Below are positions 1 to 9,300 of a stretch of 64,000 nucleotides of DNA, one piece after another; the stretch's first letter is position 1; every line of letters starts with the position of its first letter. This DNA comes from Ruegeria conchae (GTDB lineage Bacteria; Pseudomonadota; Alphaproteobacteria; Rhodobacterales; Rhodobacteraceae). The notes under the pieces were generated by a model that ran no database searches, was not told where the DNA came from, and saw only the letters and a list, made by a program, of their open reading frames with translations. A program made the translations under genes and the position numbers. The stretch covers positions 372,001 to 436,000 of the forward strand of contig NZ_AEYW01000006.1 in NCBI RefSeq assembly GCF_000192475.1. Reading direction: 5' to 3'.

Positions 1-23
1 GTAAACAAGATTTTCTGTAGATT

Positions 24-1664
24 TCAATTCTGCCAGCCCATGAACACATCGCGCGTCAGTTCGGATTCAGGGCGCAGGTTGTCGATACCCTCATAAGGGA
101 TGCCTCGCCCGATCTCGGAATGCGGATGTTTGGCGATCATTTTTTGATGGCGTTTGATCATGTCCTGAAACGAAGCTCCGGCCCACAGCGAGTACCCAAC
201 CAACGGGTGCAGTTCACGTGGATCGCGATAGATGTTGAAGGTCGGGGCCGCCGCACCGGGTTGGCCGGGCGCGGGCAGGTGCATCTTGAACTCCTGTTTG
301 ACAACTGAGCGCAGAACAGGGCCTTCGTAGACATATACATAGTCGCGTCGACCATGTCCTTCACCATTCAGCAACAGCGCCGTCTGATCGATCCCGTCGA
401 TGATGCGGTCACGTGGGATATGATCAGTCGCACCTGCAATCCGCGCCATGGTGGTGTAGATATCCGACACGTGAAAGATATCACCGGCTGCGCTGTCCGC
501 TTCGATCACGCCGGGCCAGCGTATGAAAGCGTCCGTGCGTACGCCGCCTTCCAGATGTTGGGTCTTACCACCGCGATAGATCAGCTGATTAAGGCCCGAG
601 GTCCCCTCGTAGTGGTACATCAGCCCATTGTCAGCCATCAGTACCACAATCGTATTATCGGCTTCTCCGGTCTCTTCAAGCTTGGTCAGAAGATCACCAA
701 TCCACCCATCCAATAACTGCAGTTTATCAGCGTGGAAGCCACCATTGCGAGAGAGTGGCTCATCCGCATAAACAAAGTTAAGGGGGTAGAGAGGCCAATA
801 TTGCAGAAAAAACGGTTCGTCCTCGGCGGCGGCACGCTCCAGTTGCTCAAGAGCCTGACGTTGATATCGCTCGTTCATCTCTTCGTACTTGGCCTGGGTC
901 CAGATCTCCCCCGGGAACATGTCCACCTCAAGGGCAGTGCCGCCTGCTTCGGCCTCGACACCGGTCACCAACCCGTAGGGTTTGAAACGTTCATCCAGCA
1001 GAAACTGATTGTTTTGCCCTTCGGGCACATATCCGAGCATGTTGTTTGCGCGCATCGCCTCGGGGGTCATAAGGCTTAGTTGAACCTGTTGATGCAGGGG
1101 AAAAGCTGCCCAGTCGAAGCCCTGATTGTGCGGGTAGGCCTGTTCGATATCGCCTTGATGCCATTTGCCGACATGTACGGTGTTATAGCCAACTTCCTTC
1201 AATATCTCGGGCAGGGTTACTTCACTGGCAGGCAGGCCTTCGCCCACCAACGCAACTTTGACTTCTGATACCCCGGCGCGGACAGGGTGGCGACCTGTAA
1301 GCATGGCAGTCCGCGTCGGGGTGCAGGATGGCTCGGTATACATGCGCATCAACGATAGGCCTTCGGTGGCGAACTGGTTGATACTGGGTGTCTCGATGCC
1401 CATCACGTAGTTCATCTTGCGGTCACCCATTTGACCAAAACTGATGTCATCGATCAGAATGTACAGAAAATTGGGTGGATTACCGCCTTTCGCCTCGCGA
1501 ATTTCAGCTAGCTTTGCGTCAATCTCGGCATCCTGTGCGTCCCACGCATCGCCAAATTGGACGCGCAGATAATTGAACTCGCCGTCGTGAATGATCGGAG
1601 ACTGCTGGGCGAATGCCGCTCCGGTGGTCAGAATTAACGAAGACAGGATGGGTATTAGTTTCAT
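24..1664 (-). CDS. Periplasmic arylsulfatase (type I sulfatase)
   Basis: Predicted 546-residue sulfate-ester hydrolase. The sulfatase signature CTPTR lies near residue 114, whose Cys would be matured to formylglycine; an IDD metal-binding pair lies near 71-73, a GKWHQGD segment follows, and an ADNG metal ligand sits in the C-terminal half. The first 19 residues form a Sec signal peptide ending AFA, so the enzyme should act in the periplasm. An upstream in-frame ATG at 1712 exists, but the start at 1664 is preceded by GGAG at good spacing and begins directly with the signal peptide. The ribosome site lies inside the end of the DUF465 gene upstream, so the two are probably co-translated. The substrate is not evident. 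Confidence 0.9.
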   Translation of the reverse strand: MKLIPILSSLILTTGAAFAQQSPIIHDGEFNYLRVQFGDAWDAQDAEIDAKLAEIREAKGGNPPNFLYILIDDISFGQMGDRKMNYVMGIETPSINQFATEGLSLMRMYTEPSCTPTRTAMLTGRHPVRAGVSEVKVALVGEGLPASEVTLPEILKEVGYNTVHVGKWHQGDIEQAYPHNQGFDWAAFPLHQQVQLSLMTPEAMRANNMLGYVPEGQNNQFLLDERFKPYGLVTGVEAEAGGTALEVDMFPGEIWTQAKYEEMNERYQRQALEQLERAAAEDEPFFLQYWPLYPLNFVYADEPLSRNGGFHADKLQLLDGWIGDLLTKLEETGEADNTIVVLMADNGLMYHYEGTSGLNQLIYRGGKTQHLEGGVRTDAFIRWPGVIEADSAAGDIFHVSDIYTTMARIAGATDHIPRDRIIDGIDQTALLLNGEGHGRRDYVYVYEGPVLRSVVKQEFKMHLPAPGQPGAAAPTFNIYRDPRELHPLVGYSLWAGASFQDMIKRHQKMIAKHPHSEIGRGIPYEGIDNLRPESELTRDVFMGWQN

Positions 1665-1665
1665 T

Positions 1666-1974
1666 TTAATCTCCGGGTTTGCCAAAATTCTGAGGCATGT
1701 TTTGAGCTTCAACTATTCTGGTTTCGATGCTGCAGCGCAGATCGGCGAGGGTTTCGGCCAAATCGGCCAGGAACCGAGATTGCTGAGGCGTGTTTGAGTG
1801 CTGCAAAAGAGCGATTTCAGTAAAGATCTCTTGGTAATCCAGACATATCCGGTCAAATTCACTGTCCTCGGTGCGTAAACTTTGCAGAAGATCAGCGTGT
1901 TCAGGGAACTGATCTTCAATAAAATCACTATCGACCATCGGCAGCACTTTCGAAGCTGGTTGCTCGGTCAGCAT
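1666..1974 (-). CDS. Small DUF465 (YdcH-like) family protein
   Basis: About 102 residues. The central part (FPEHADLLQSL, then a DYQEI segment) resembles the short helical DUF465/YdcH family, whose function is unknown. The C-terminus is an extended, probably coiled helix. The frame stays open upstream to 2088, but the ATG at 1974 has a nearby GGAG and avoids overlap with the divergent gene; an ATG at 1938 is also possible. The stop lies one base before the arylsulfatase ATG, so this is the first gene of a two-gene operon. Pairing a DUF465 protein with a sulfatase is unusual and may be fortuitous. Confidence 0.6.
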   Translation of the reverse strand: MLTEQPASKVLPMVDSDFIEDQFPEHADLLQSLRTEDSEFDRICLDYQEIFTEIALLQHSNTPQQSRFLADLAETLADLRCSIETRIVEAQNMPQNFGKPGD

Positions 1975-2061
1975 GCGCTCCGCACGAATTTTCTTGAACG
2001 TAATAAGCCGCATGCTACGGTAGCAACATGGCCACAAGTCCTTATCGTGAAAGGATAGTTC

Positions 2062-3396
2062 TTGACCGGCATGGGGGATGGAAAGCAAGACGACAATAAG
2101 CGTAACTTCTCTGCTGAAGATGTACGTGCTGCGCTTGAGCGTGTTTTAGACTCGGCAGGATTTAAGGGATCGGCCCGAATGCGGTCTTTCCTGACCTATG
2201 TCGTCGACGAGGCTCTTGCCGGACGCACCGATGAAATTCGCGCAAAAACGATTGCGATGGATGTTTATGGCTACGGCGCCGACGAACTGACTAAACGCGA
2301 AGGCGTTGTGCGGGTAGATGCTGGTCGGATGCGACGAAAGTTGAAGGCCTATTACGGCGGAGCGGGAGCGTCTGATCCGATCATGATATCGCTACCCGTT
2401 GGTCGTTATGCACCAGAGTTCAGACCGGGTACGCGCCAGTACCGAAAATTAACAAATCTGTGGCGTATAAGTGTGATGTCGGCGATGGCTATCACCCTTG
2501 TTGCGCTGGGTGGCGTCGGAGGCACCGTCCTTACAAAGCAATGGCCATCGAGCGATGTAAAAGCCGAGCAGTCCGCGATCTATGACGTGTCTCCGGCGCG
2601 GGTCGAGGCGATGAATCTGTGTAGTGCCGGACAGGATGTGATGTTTCCGGTTGTTAACTTGCCGCGCCTGAAACCCGCGTTATTGATCTTTAAAACCGCG
2701 ATTGAGCGAGATCCGCTATATTTCTGCGGGTACGCGGGGGCCGCTCAGGTCGAAACCATGCTTGCCATTCTTCAGTCTACCGATCCTGCAGCCACTGATA
2801 TGCTTGCTGTGGCAGACGAAAACAGTGCTCATGCGCTGGAAATCGAGCCGGATGCGGCATGGGCACTTTCATCGCGTGCCTGGTTGGAATTCGGGTTGGG
2901 GAACTACGACAAGGCTACGGCGTTGTCCCGCAGGGCGGTCGATCTTGCACCAACAGATCCACATATAGCTGAATTTGATGCGCTAATCTCGCTCTACACA
3001 ATGAACTTTACGTATATCATTTCGCAATCAGAGCGATATGAAAAACTGGCGGAAAGCAGCGGTGCGCTTGTGTTCGGGAATGTGCTCGGATCAGCTCAAT
3101 TTCATTCTGGTGATTTTACGGCCGCGATTCGAAGCTACGAAGATACTATCGCGCGTGGTGGCCCCTTCGGCCCGATTTCCGCGGCATATCTGATGGCGGC
3201 GCGCTGGAACAACGGAGAGCAGACTGAGGCGCGTCGGCTCGCAAGTGTTTACCAAAAGACCTGGCCCGATTTTCCACTGGAAACCTTAAAACGGCGGGTT
3301 TTCCAACAGTCACAACCGGTCGACGCACTTGTCGAAGCGATGAAAGCCGCTGGAGTAGTTATGGAGCGGGACCATGCGCCTCTTACAGCAGACTGA
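2062..3396 (+). CDS. Membrane-anchored TPR protein with N-terminal winged-helix-like domain
   Basis: 444 residues from a TTG start with AGGA six bases upstream; an ATG three codons later is the alternative. Residues about 14-120 match the domain found at the N-terminus of many alphaproteobacterial TPR or adenylate-cyclase-like proteins (RMRSFLTYVVDEAL, then RVDAGRMRRKLKAYY and LPVGRYAPEF), thought to be a DNA-binding or signalling module. One transmembrane helix follows at about 133-157, then a periplasmic part with TPR-like helices (around 260-305). It diverges from the DUF465/arylsulfatase operon, so control of that operon is a reasonable guess, in the manner of CadC/ToxR-type one-component regulators. 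That role is inference. Confidence 0.65.
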   Translation: MTGMGDGKQDDNKRNFSAEDVRAALERVLDSAGFKGSARMRSFLTYVVDEALAGRTDEIRAKTIAMDVYGYGADELTKREGVVRVDAGRMRRKLKAYYGGAGASDPIMISLPVGRYAPEFRPGTRQYRKLTNLWRISVMSAMAITLVALGGVGGTVLTKQWPSSDVKAEQSAIYDVSPARVEAMNLCSAGQDVMFPVVNLPRLKPALLIFKTAIERDPLYFCGYAGAAQVETMLAILQSTDPAATDMLAVADENSAHALEIEPDAAWALSSRAWLEFGLGNYDKATALSRRAVDLAPTDPHIAEFDALISLYTMNFTYIISQSERYEKLAESSGALVFGNVLGSAQFHSGDFTAAIRSYEDTIARGGPFGPISAAYLMAARWNNGEQTEARRLASVYQKTWPDFPLETLKRRVFQQSQPVDALVEAMKAAGVVMERDHAPLTAD

Positions 3397-3420
3397 CCTG
3401 CTCTGGAATTGGAAGCTTTG

Positions 3421-4035
3421 TCATTCGTCCTGCGCGACCAGCCCCAAACCGCGTAAGTAGATACCGATCCCGCTTTCCAAAAGGTCTTCAGGAGGGAAGG
3501 GAGAGCTTGCACCGGTATTGCGCGCATAAAGTTCAACGACACCGTGACTCATCGCCCAAATGTGAGCACTGAACATCGAAGCAGGTGGTCTTTTCTCTGG
3601 CGGTATGTGTTGAGACAAATCGCCAGCAGCTTTTTCCAGCACATTTTTTGCGCGATTGGCGGCGAGGGCCAACTCGGGCGTTCGGTTCAGAGATATGCCG
3701 CTTTCGAACATCGCGATGTAGTGGCCTGGGTGCTTGCGCGCAAAGGCTAGATAGGCGCGCCCAGTGGCTTCAAATGCTGCCAGTGCCGATGGTTGCCCCT
3801 TATCATAGGCAAATTGCATCAGGTCAGCGAACATCTCAAAGCCCTGTCGCGCGGCCTCAGCAATCAGATCTTCGCGCCCTTCATAATGTCGATAGACCGC
3901 TGCGGGCGTCACCCCAGCCGTCTTGGCGGCCTCGGACAGTGTAAACCCGGTCGGACCTTTTTGTTCAATCAGAGACAGGGCAGCCTCGATAAGGGCCTGC
4001 TTCAGATTTCCATGGTGATATCCGCGCTTTGTCAT
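3421..4035 (-). CDS. TetR/AcrR family transcriptional regulator
   Basis: 204 residues. The N-terminal helix-turn-helix is clear (FTLSEAAKTAGVTPAAVYRHY, with the YRHYEGREDL recognition helix end at about 47-56). The C-terminal ligand domain carries an HIWAMSHG stretch like the WHG-type TetR C-terminal family. The start has GAGG nine bases upstream. It converges on the TPR protein gene and lies upstream of nothing obvious on its own strand, so its target is unknown. Confidence 0.88.
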   Translation of the reverse strand: MTKRGYHHGNLKQALIEAALSLIEQKGPTGFTLSEAAKTAGVTPAAVYRHYEGREDLIAEAARQGFEMFADLMQFAYDKGQPSALAAFEATGRAYLAFARKHPGHYIAMFESGISLNRTPELALAANRAKNVLEKAAGDLSQHIPPEKRPPASMFSAHIWAMSHGVVELYARNTGASSPFPPEDLLESGIGIYLRGLGLVAQDE

Positions 4036-4118
4036 CCCGTCCTCAAGTGCTTATTCGGGTATATATGCACAGGTCTTGACCTAATCCAGCGCAGTTCGTG
4101 TATTGCCCCATACCAAGT

Positions 4119-4988
4119 TCAGGCATCCCAGATTTCCGGTCCACCACTGATCGTTTTGTCTGGCTCGCCAACCACGTCGGCATCTTTGCCATCATAATCC
4201 AACCCGCTGAGCACTGTACGAATGGCGGCCAGCCGAGCGCGTTTTTTGTCATCGGACCGAATGATCGTCCAGGGACAATCTTCGGAATGGCTGCGGGTCA
4301 GCGTTTCGGAAATTGATTGGCTGTATTCGTCCCACTTTTGCAGGCCAGCTATGTCGATTGGGCTGAGTTTCCACTGCTTCAAAGGGTCGGTCTCGCGGGC
4401 TAGAAAGCGGTTCAGTTGTTCTGAGCGACCTACATTCAGCCAGAACTTGAACATGTGGATCCCGTCATTCTTGAACCCCATTTCCAGAGGCAGAACCTGT
4501 CTGAAGAACCGATCACGCTCATCTGTCGTGCAAAAACCAAAGACGTTTTCAACAACGCCCCGGTTATACCAGCTGCGATCAAAGAACACGATTTCTCCGG
4601 CAGAGGGTAGGTGTGAAATATAGCGTTGAAAATACCACTGGCTGCGTTCAGCATCTGATGGTTTGCTAAGCGCAACATTGCGCGCACCCCGTGGATTAAG
4701 GTTTTCCCGGAACCTTTTGATTGTTCCACCTTTCCCCGCTGCATCGCGTCCTTCGAACAGGATGGCGACGCGCTGATCAGTGTTCTTGACCCACCGCTGC
4801 ATCTTGACCAGCTCGATCTGCAAACCCTGCATCTGCTCGTCATATTCCTTGCCCTTCATCTTTTTCGGATAAGGGTAGGTCGGGTTTAGAATTTCCCCTT
4901 TTTTGGCCTGCTCAATGACCGATTGAACAGTCTTGGGCGCGTCATTGCGAAAATAGCTCTCGATAGCGCCATGTTCTGATTTGGTCAT
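4119..4988 (-). CDS. ppk2: Polyphosphate kinase 2 family protein
   Basis: 289 residues. PPK2 enzymes transfer phosphate between polyphosphate and nucleoside diphosphates or monophosphates. The Walker A loop GRDAAGKGG lies at about 80-88 and the Walker B/lid region FFDRSWYNRG at about 135-144; the single-domain length fits the class I group. In-frame ATGs exist at 5003 and 5012, but the ATG at 4988 has GAGG six bases upstream. The gene stands alone, oriented as its neighbours, with the hydrolase gene 49 bp upstream. Whether it favours ADP or GDP cannot be read from the sequence. Confidence 0.92.
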   Translation of the reverse strand: MTKSEHGAIESYFRNDAPKTVQSVIEQAKKGEILNPTYPYPKKMKGKEYDEQMQGLQIELVKMQRWVKNTDQRVAILFEGRDAAGKGGTIKRFRENLNPRGARNVALSKPSDAERSQWYFQRYISHLPSAGEIVFFDRSWYNRGVVENVFGFCTTDERDRFFRQVLPLEMGFKNDGIHMFKFWLNVGRSEQLNRFLARETDPLKQWKLSPIDIAGLQKWDEYSQSISETLTRSHSEDCPWTIIRSDDKKRARLAAIRTVLSGLDYDGKDADVVGEPDKTISGGPEIWDA

Positions 4989-5037
4989 GTGCGGCCTCGC
5001 CATAAAATCCATAACTTACTATGGATTACGGATGGGG

Positions 5038-5991
5038 TTAACGCAAACCCGCACGTGCGGCGGCACGGTCGATTGCGGCTGCGACCTCCGGTGCGGCAAC
5101 TACCTGAGGCATGTGACCGATACCGTTCAGTTCGACCAACTCCGCACTTGGTATTTGCTCTATCAGGCGCTCAGAATGCCAATCCAGCCCAACGGTCGTA
5201 TCGGCGGTGCCGTGGACTATTTCAGTTGGAACCGTAATCTCGTTATAGCGGGGTTGAAGTTCGGTGATTTCGTCCAGCAGATTTGCTCGCTGTTTGGCAT
5301 TAGCATGCATCGATGCGCGGCGCATGGTCAGACCGGGGCCGAAATGTTCCGCATAACCTTCGGGGGCTACTTGCGGCGCAAAAACCTGATCCAGTGCTTT
5401 CGAAACGAACCAGTCAGGAACGAAGGCGCTGACCAACGGCAGGCCAAGTGCGTTGCCGATGGTTGTTGCGCCCATTGTGTTGAATGCGTCCAATGGCGTC
5501 TCCCAAGGGATAGCTGCAGGAGCGATCAAAACGAGAGCGGCGATATTGTCAGGCCGTGTGACTGCCCAGGCAAGTGCGACTGACCCGCCATAGCTTTGCC
5601 CAGCAACAACGGGTTTTTCAGCACCAAGTTCTGAGGCAGCTTTCTGTAGGATTTCTGCTTGTTCAACAATGGTTTCTCCGTCTGGGTTAAAGCTTTCAGA
5701 ATAACCTAGCCCAGGGCGATCGAATACAATGACCCGATAGCTCTCTGCTAAGATCGGTGCCAACGCAAATGTCATGTCGCGCGTATTCCCGCTGGAACCG
5801 TGGATCAGCACGACATCCGGACCTTCGCCCATGACGACGGCATGTACAGAGATACCATCGACATCCAGGATCTGACCTTCAGCAGGAAACGAAGCTTCGG
5901 CACTGCTTTCGCGTTGCGTACCACGCCAGGCAGTGACTATGGCAACGGCTGCTAGCGCAATGCCAATTGTTATCAATAGTTTACTGGCCAA
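5038..5991 (-). CDS. Membrane-anchored alpha/beta hydrolase
   Basis: 317 residues if it starts at the TTG at 5991, which gives [19 protein letters not shown], a signal anchor, and has GGA five bases upstream. The frame is open as far as 6099, but longer versions would overlap metA deeply. The hydrolase core shows the oxyanion-side HGSSGN motif, the nucleophile elbow GQSYGG (Ser about 133), an acid in HGTADTT and the catalytic His in GIGHMP. The start overlaps the 3' end of metA by 11 bases, so the two are probably co-expressed. The substrate is unknown. Confidence 0.85.
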   Translation of the reverse strand: MASKLLITIGIALAAVAIVTAWRGTQRESSAEASFPAEGQILDVDGISVHAVVMGEGPDVVLIHGSSGNTRDMTFALAPILAESYRVIVFDRPGLGYSESFNPDGETIVEQAEILQKAASELGAEKPVVAGQSYGGSVALAWAVTRPDNIAALVLIAPAAIPWETPLDAFNTMGATTIGNALGLPLVSAFVPDWFVSKALDQVFAPQVAPEGYAEHFGPGLTMRRASMHANAKQRANLLDEITELQPRYNEITVPTEIVHGTADTTVGLDWHSERLIEQIPSAELVELNGIGHMPQVVAAPEVAAAIDRAAARAGLR

Positions 5992-6898
5992 CTTTATCCA
6001 AATCGAAGGGGGTTGTCTGATAGATGGAATTGATCCAGTTGCCATAAAGCAGGTGCGCATGGCTGCGCCAGCGGTTCTGCGGATTCTGGCTTGGATCATC
6101 GTCAGGGTAGTAATTCATAGGGACATTGATCGGTGTACCGTTGGCAACGTCCCGGTCATATTCCTGCTTGAGCGTGTCGCTGTCATACTCGAAATGGTTG
6201 AAGATATAGAGTGCCCGATGTGCTGGATCTTCGATCAGGCAGGGGCCCACATCATCGCTGCCAAGCAGTGTGATCAGATCAGGTACCGCGTCGATTTCAA
6301 ACTGCCGCATCTCGGTCCAGCGGCTTACTGGGATCACGCAATCGTCAGAAAAACCACGTAAAAATGGCGATGCTGGCGCAAGATTTCGATGCCGGAAACA
6401 CCCGAAGGCCTTTGCATCCAGCATATGTTTTTTAACATCGTGAAAATGGTTGATCATGGCCATGCCACCCCAACAGACGCCGAAGGTGGAATGCACATTG
6501 GTCTGCGTCCACTCGAACACTTCACGGATTTCGTCCCAATAGGTGACATCAGCGAAATCAAGGTGCTCGATTGGGGCACCGGTAATGATCAACCCATCAA
6601 ATTTCTGGCCCTTTACCTCCTGAAAAGGGTGGTAGAATTCGGCCATATGCTCGGCGGCGGTGTTTTTGGTCTGGTGTTCGGTCATGCGGATCAAGGACAG
6701 TTCGATCTGCAAGGGTGTCGCCCCGATCAGACGCGCAAACTGGTTTTCGGTCTGAATCTTTTTGGGCATCAGATTCAACAGGCCGATCCGCAAGGGGCGA
6801 ATATCCTGCCGTGCGGCCTGATCTTCGGCCATGACCATGACGCCCTCATTGGTCAGGACGTCAAAGGCGGGCAGGTCGGAAGGAATTTTAATCGGCAT
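5981..6898 (-). CDS. metA: Homoserine O-acetyltransferase (MetA family)
   Basis: 305 residues, full length. It activates homoserine for methionine synthesis. The nucleophile is Cys142 in FGVCWGGMA. Position 111 is Glu (GAPIE), the residue associated with acetyl-CoA specificity, whereas succinyl-CoA enzymes such as that of E. coli carry Gly, so this should be the acetyltransferase form (MetAA). The gene follows the P-loop ATPase gene by 38 bp and overlaps the hydrolase. I looked for a SAM-II-type leader upstream and saw none. Confidence 0.95.
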   Translation of the reverse strand: MPIKIPSDLPAFDVLTNEGVMVMAEDQAARQDIRPLRIGLLNLMPKKIQTENQFARLIGATPLQIELSLIRMTEHQTKNTAAEHMAEFYHPFQEVKGQKFDGLIITGAPIEHLDFADVTYWDEIREVFEWTQTNVHSTFGVCWGGMAMINHFHDVKKHMLDAKAFGCFRHRNLAPASPFLRGFSDDCVIPVSRWTEMRQFEIDAVPDLITLLGSDDVGPCLIEDPAHRALYIFNHFEYDSDTLKQEYDRDVANGTPINVPMNYYPDDDPSQNPQNRWRSHAHLLYGNWINSIYQTTPFDLDKVGQ

Positions 6899-6936
6899 TT
6901 GGTCACGCTGTTGAAACTGCGAAAGAAGTCTGGAAC

Positions 6937-7809
6937 TTATGCGGGGTTGGCGCGGGCCTCAAGGGTGCGTTCGATCAACTCATCGAAATCACCCTCGTCA
7001 CGCACCTTGGCGATATCATCGGCGGCGATTGTGACGCCCCAGTTTCGCGCCATCGCTTCATATCTCGGTTGTCGGTGCGCCAGCGCTTGCGCATAGGTCC
7101 AGCGTATGAACGCGTCCGGATCGACCGCGGAACCTTGGCAGTCGTTAAGGGCAAGGTATTCATCCCAGACCCGCTGTAGGAACTCGGCTTGGTAAGACAT
7201 GGGCTTTGGGGCCTTGTCGAAGCGTTTTACCAATTCCTCAGTATGGGCCTCGTCGCCCTTGATCCAGATCATCAGCGCCTGGCGCGATAGCTCGGACAGG
7301 ACCTGGTCGTTCGGATCTTCGGGGTCGACCCACTCGCAGATAGAGCCACCGGTATCGCAGATAAAATGCGCATAGCTGTACAGGCGCTCGGCTCGGTCGA
7401 TAAAATACTTGGTATCCAACAGAGCGTGAATCTCTGCCAGTCGGAACTGTTCCTGGCGAAGCCGGTATTCCGAGATTTCAAGTCCACCAAGCGCGGGATT
7501 GCCGGGTTTGCCCAGATAGGCGGAGACGGGGGTCAGGTTTTCGAACGTGATGTTCGATCCGATATAGATCGAATCCGATAGCAGAAGCTCGCGCAGAAAG
7601 GGCACTTTCATCGCTTCAGCCTTGGCGTTGTCGGCGATGTATTCGCCCATGTAGCGTGTCCCGATCCGGTAATCGATCGAGTAGTGGAACCAATCACCTG
7701 CATCCCGAAGAGTGTTCGAGACATAGGATTTCCCCAACCCGGACATACCGAAGAACAGTACTTTCTTTCGCGCAGCGTCGCGCCAGTCCTTTGCCGAGTT
7801 GTAAATCAT
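6937..7809 (-). CDS. Uncharacterised P-loop ATPase/kinase-like protein
   Basis: 290 residues. The only motif I can assign is an N-terminal Walker A loop, [17 protein letters not shown], of the type seen in small-molecule kinases and gluconate/shikimate-kinase-like NTPases, followed by an [14 protein letters not shown] segment. The rest is helical and unfamiliar. The ATG at 7809 has AAGGGA upstream; an ATG at 7833 has no ribosome site. It lies directly upstream of metA on the same strand, so it may share that transcript. Function unknown. Confidence 0.75.
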   Translation of the reverse strand: MIYNSAKDWRDAARKKVLFFGMSGLGKSYVSNTLRDAGDWFHYSIDYRIGTRYMGEYIADNAKAEAMKVPFLRELLLSDSIYIGSNITFENLTPVSAYLGKPGNPALGGLEISEYRLRQEQFRLAEIHALLDTKYFIDRAERLYSYAHFICDTGGSICEWVDPEDPNDQVLSELSRQALMIWIKGDEAHTEELVKRFDKAPKPMSYQAEFLQRVWDEYLALNDCQGSAVDPDAFIRWTYAQALAHRQPRYEAMARNWGVTIAADDIAKVRDEGDFDELIERTLEARANPA

Positions 7810-7903
7810 GCGCCACCATCCCTTGTTTTGCATTAGCTAAATCGGGCTGATCGCGGCGTCAATTGTGCTGCAGTGTTCCGTAATAAAAAGAAGACGTGTA
7901 AAT

Positions 7904-7937
7904 GGAAAAGCCCCACCATACCAAGGCGGGGCTTTCC
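7904..7937 (-). terminator. Rho-independent terminator of the FadL-type gene
   Basis: GGAAA-GCCCC-CC pairs with GG-GGGGC-TTTCC around a seven-base loop, with a T-rich tail on the minus strand. It sits 23 bp past the stop of the FadL-type gene and separates it from the P-loop ATPase gene. Confidence 0.75.
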
Positions 7938-7959
7938 GATGTGTTTGCTGCCGCTGGGA

Positions 7960-9183
7960 TCAATCCAGGGCGTAAGTCACCTGAATACCAACGCTCCATG
8001 CACTGTTGCCGGTGAAAGTGGCGCGGTTGTCGGGACCGGTGCCGTTTGCCGTGGCATCACCGATGTCGGTATAGCGCACACCGCCGGAGATTTTAGCTTT
8101 CTCAAGCGAATAGGTGCCACCCAGACCGATGCTCCAGAAACCATCTGTCGGTCCGAGGTTGGAAACCGAATTCCCTTGCGAACTTTCGTAGCCGAGAGTT
8201 ACGGCGCCCGAGAATTCGTCGGTGAATTGGTAGCCCAGACCAAGTGAATAGGTCCAAGTTGCTTCCTCATAGTCGACGAGGTTTATACCTGTCAGGCCGG
8301 TATAGATGGGTGGCGCATATACGGTTTGGGGCCAGTCGACCCAACGGATCGAGCCGAACAGCAGCGTCTTTGGCGCGACGCCTGTTTGGAAGTCGAGATT
8401 CACAGATTGAGGTGTAATAACCTCGGTTGAAGAATCTGCGCTCGATCTAGCGATTTCGGGAAATGGCGTGAAAGCAAGCGCATCATTTGACTCGGTCTGC
8501 GACAGATCGTGTTTAATCTTTGAGTTATATGTCAATGCGACGCGAGCCGCGATATCAGGTCGTTCCCACGCGACGCCAACCACATAGCCAAAATCGATTT
8601 CAGCGTCTGTTTCAACACGGTATCCACCCGATGGGAACGGCTCTAAGCCCGCGCCTGCAATTGGTACTGATACGCTTGCTTTCAGCCTTTGTGCACGGAG
8701 ACCGCCGATTACACTGAATCCATTGTCCAGTTTATAGCGAAGTAGAGCCGTAATTGCGTCAGTGTCTGCCTTGGCTCTCAACACATCTTGGTTTGCGCCT
8801 AGAGGAAATGGAGGAGAGAAACCTAACACATTCTGCGACAATGGGTACTCCGAAGAGTAATCGATATCGGCGCCAAATGGCTGGTCATAGACCAGCGCAA
8901 AATCCAGTTTCTCTGTCAGCGATGTCTTGTACGCCAGATGTGGCGTGAAGAAGCTGTTCGAGACATTGCCCGACTCAATGGTTTCCCCGAATGTTGGGCT
9001 CAACGGGATCTGATCTTCCATCGAGCCACTGACATCAGGCTTGGTATAGCCCAGTCGAAACTGAACGGCAGATCCTTCTTCAAACAGAATGTTAACGCCC
9101 TGACCGCTACGATCTAGGCCACCTGCCTGCACAGTGGTTGCCCCGATGCACAACGCGCATGCGTGAAACAACGATCGTTTCAT
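7960..9183 (-). CDS. FadL/OmpP1/TodX family outer membrane channel
   Basis: 407 residues with a Sec signal peptide (about 1-20, ending VQA) followed by GGLDRSGQ, the typical FadL-family mature start. The remainder alternates short polar and aromatic strands and ends in an outer-membrane C-terminal strand (SVGIQVTYALD). Family members pass hydrophobic compounds such as long-chain fatty acids or aromatics across the outer membrane. GGGAGG lies upstream of the ATG. The gene appears monocistronic, ending at the terminator at 7904-7937. The substrate is not determined by sequence. Confidence 0.9.
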   Translation of the reverse strand: MKRSLFHACALCIGATTVQAGGLDRSGQGVNILFEEGSAVQFRLGYTKPDVSGSMEDQIPLSPTFGETIESGNVSNSFFTPHLAYKTSLTEKLDFALVYDQPFGADIDYSSEYPLSQNVLGFSPPFPLGANQDVLRAKADTDAITALLRYKLDNGFSVIGGLRAQRLKASVSVPIAGAGLEPFPSGGYRVETDAEIDFGYVVGVAWERPDIAARVALTYNSKIKHDLSQTESNDALAFTPFPEIARSSADSSTEVITPQSVNLDFQTGVAPKTLLFGSIRWVDWPQTVYAPPIYTGLTGINLVDYEEATWTYSLGLGYQFTDEFSGAVTLGYESSQGNSVSNLGPTDGFWSIGLGGTYSLEKAKISGGVRYTDIGDATANGTGPDNRATFTGNSAWSVGIQVTYALD

Positions 9184-9300
9184 ATATTCCTCCCTACACT
9201 GTCCTGCGGCCTGTAATGCTCATCCCATCAAACGCATCCGGCCTTGTTACCGGCTTTTACTGTCTTAAACTTTAAATTTTGGTCAATTGGTGACGGAACG

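Noticed and set aside
5981..7960. Possible SAM-II or other methionine riboswitch for metA
   Set aside because: Only 38 bp separate metA from the upstream gene, and I found no SAM-II-like pseudoknot sequence there or before the P-loop gene.
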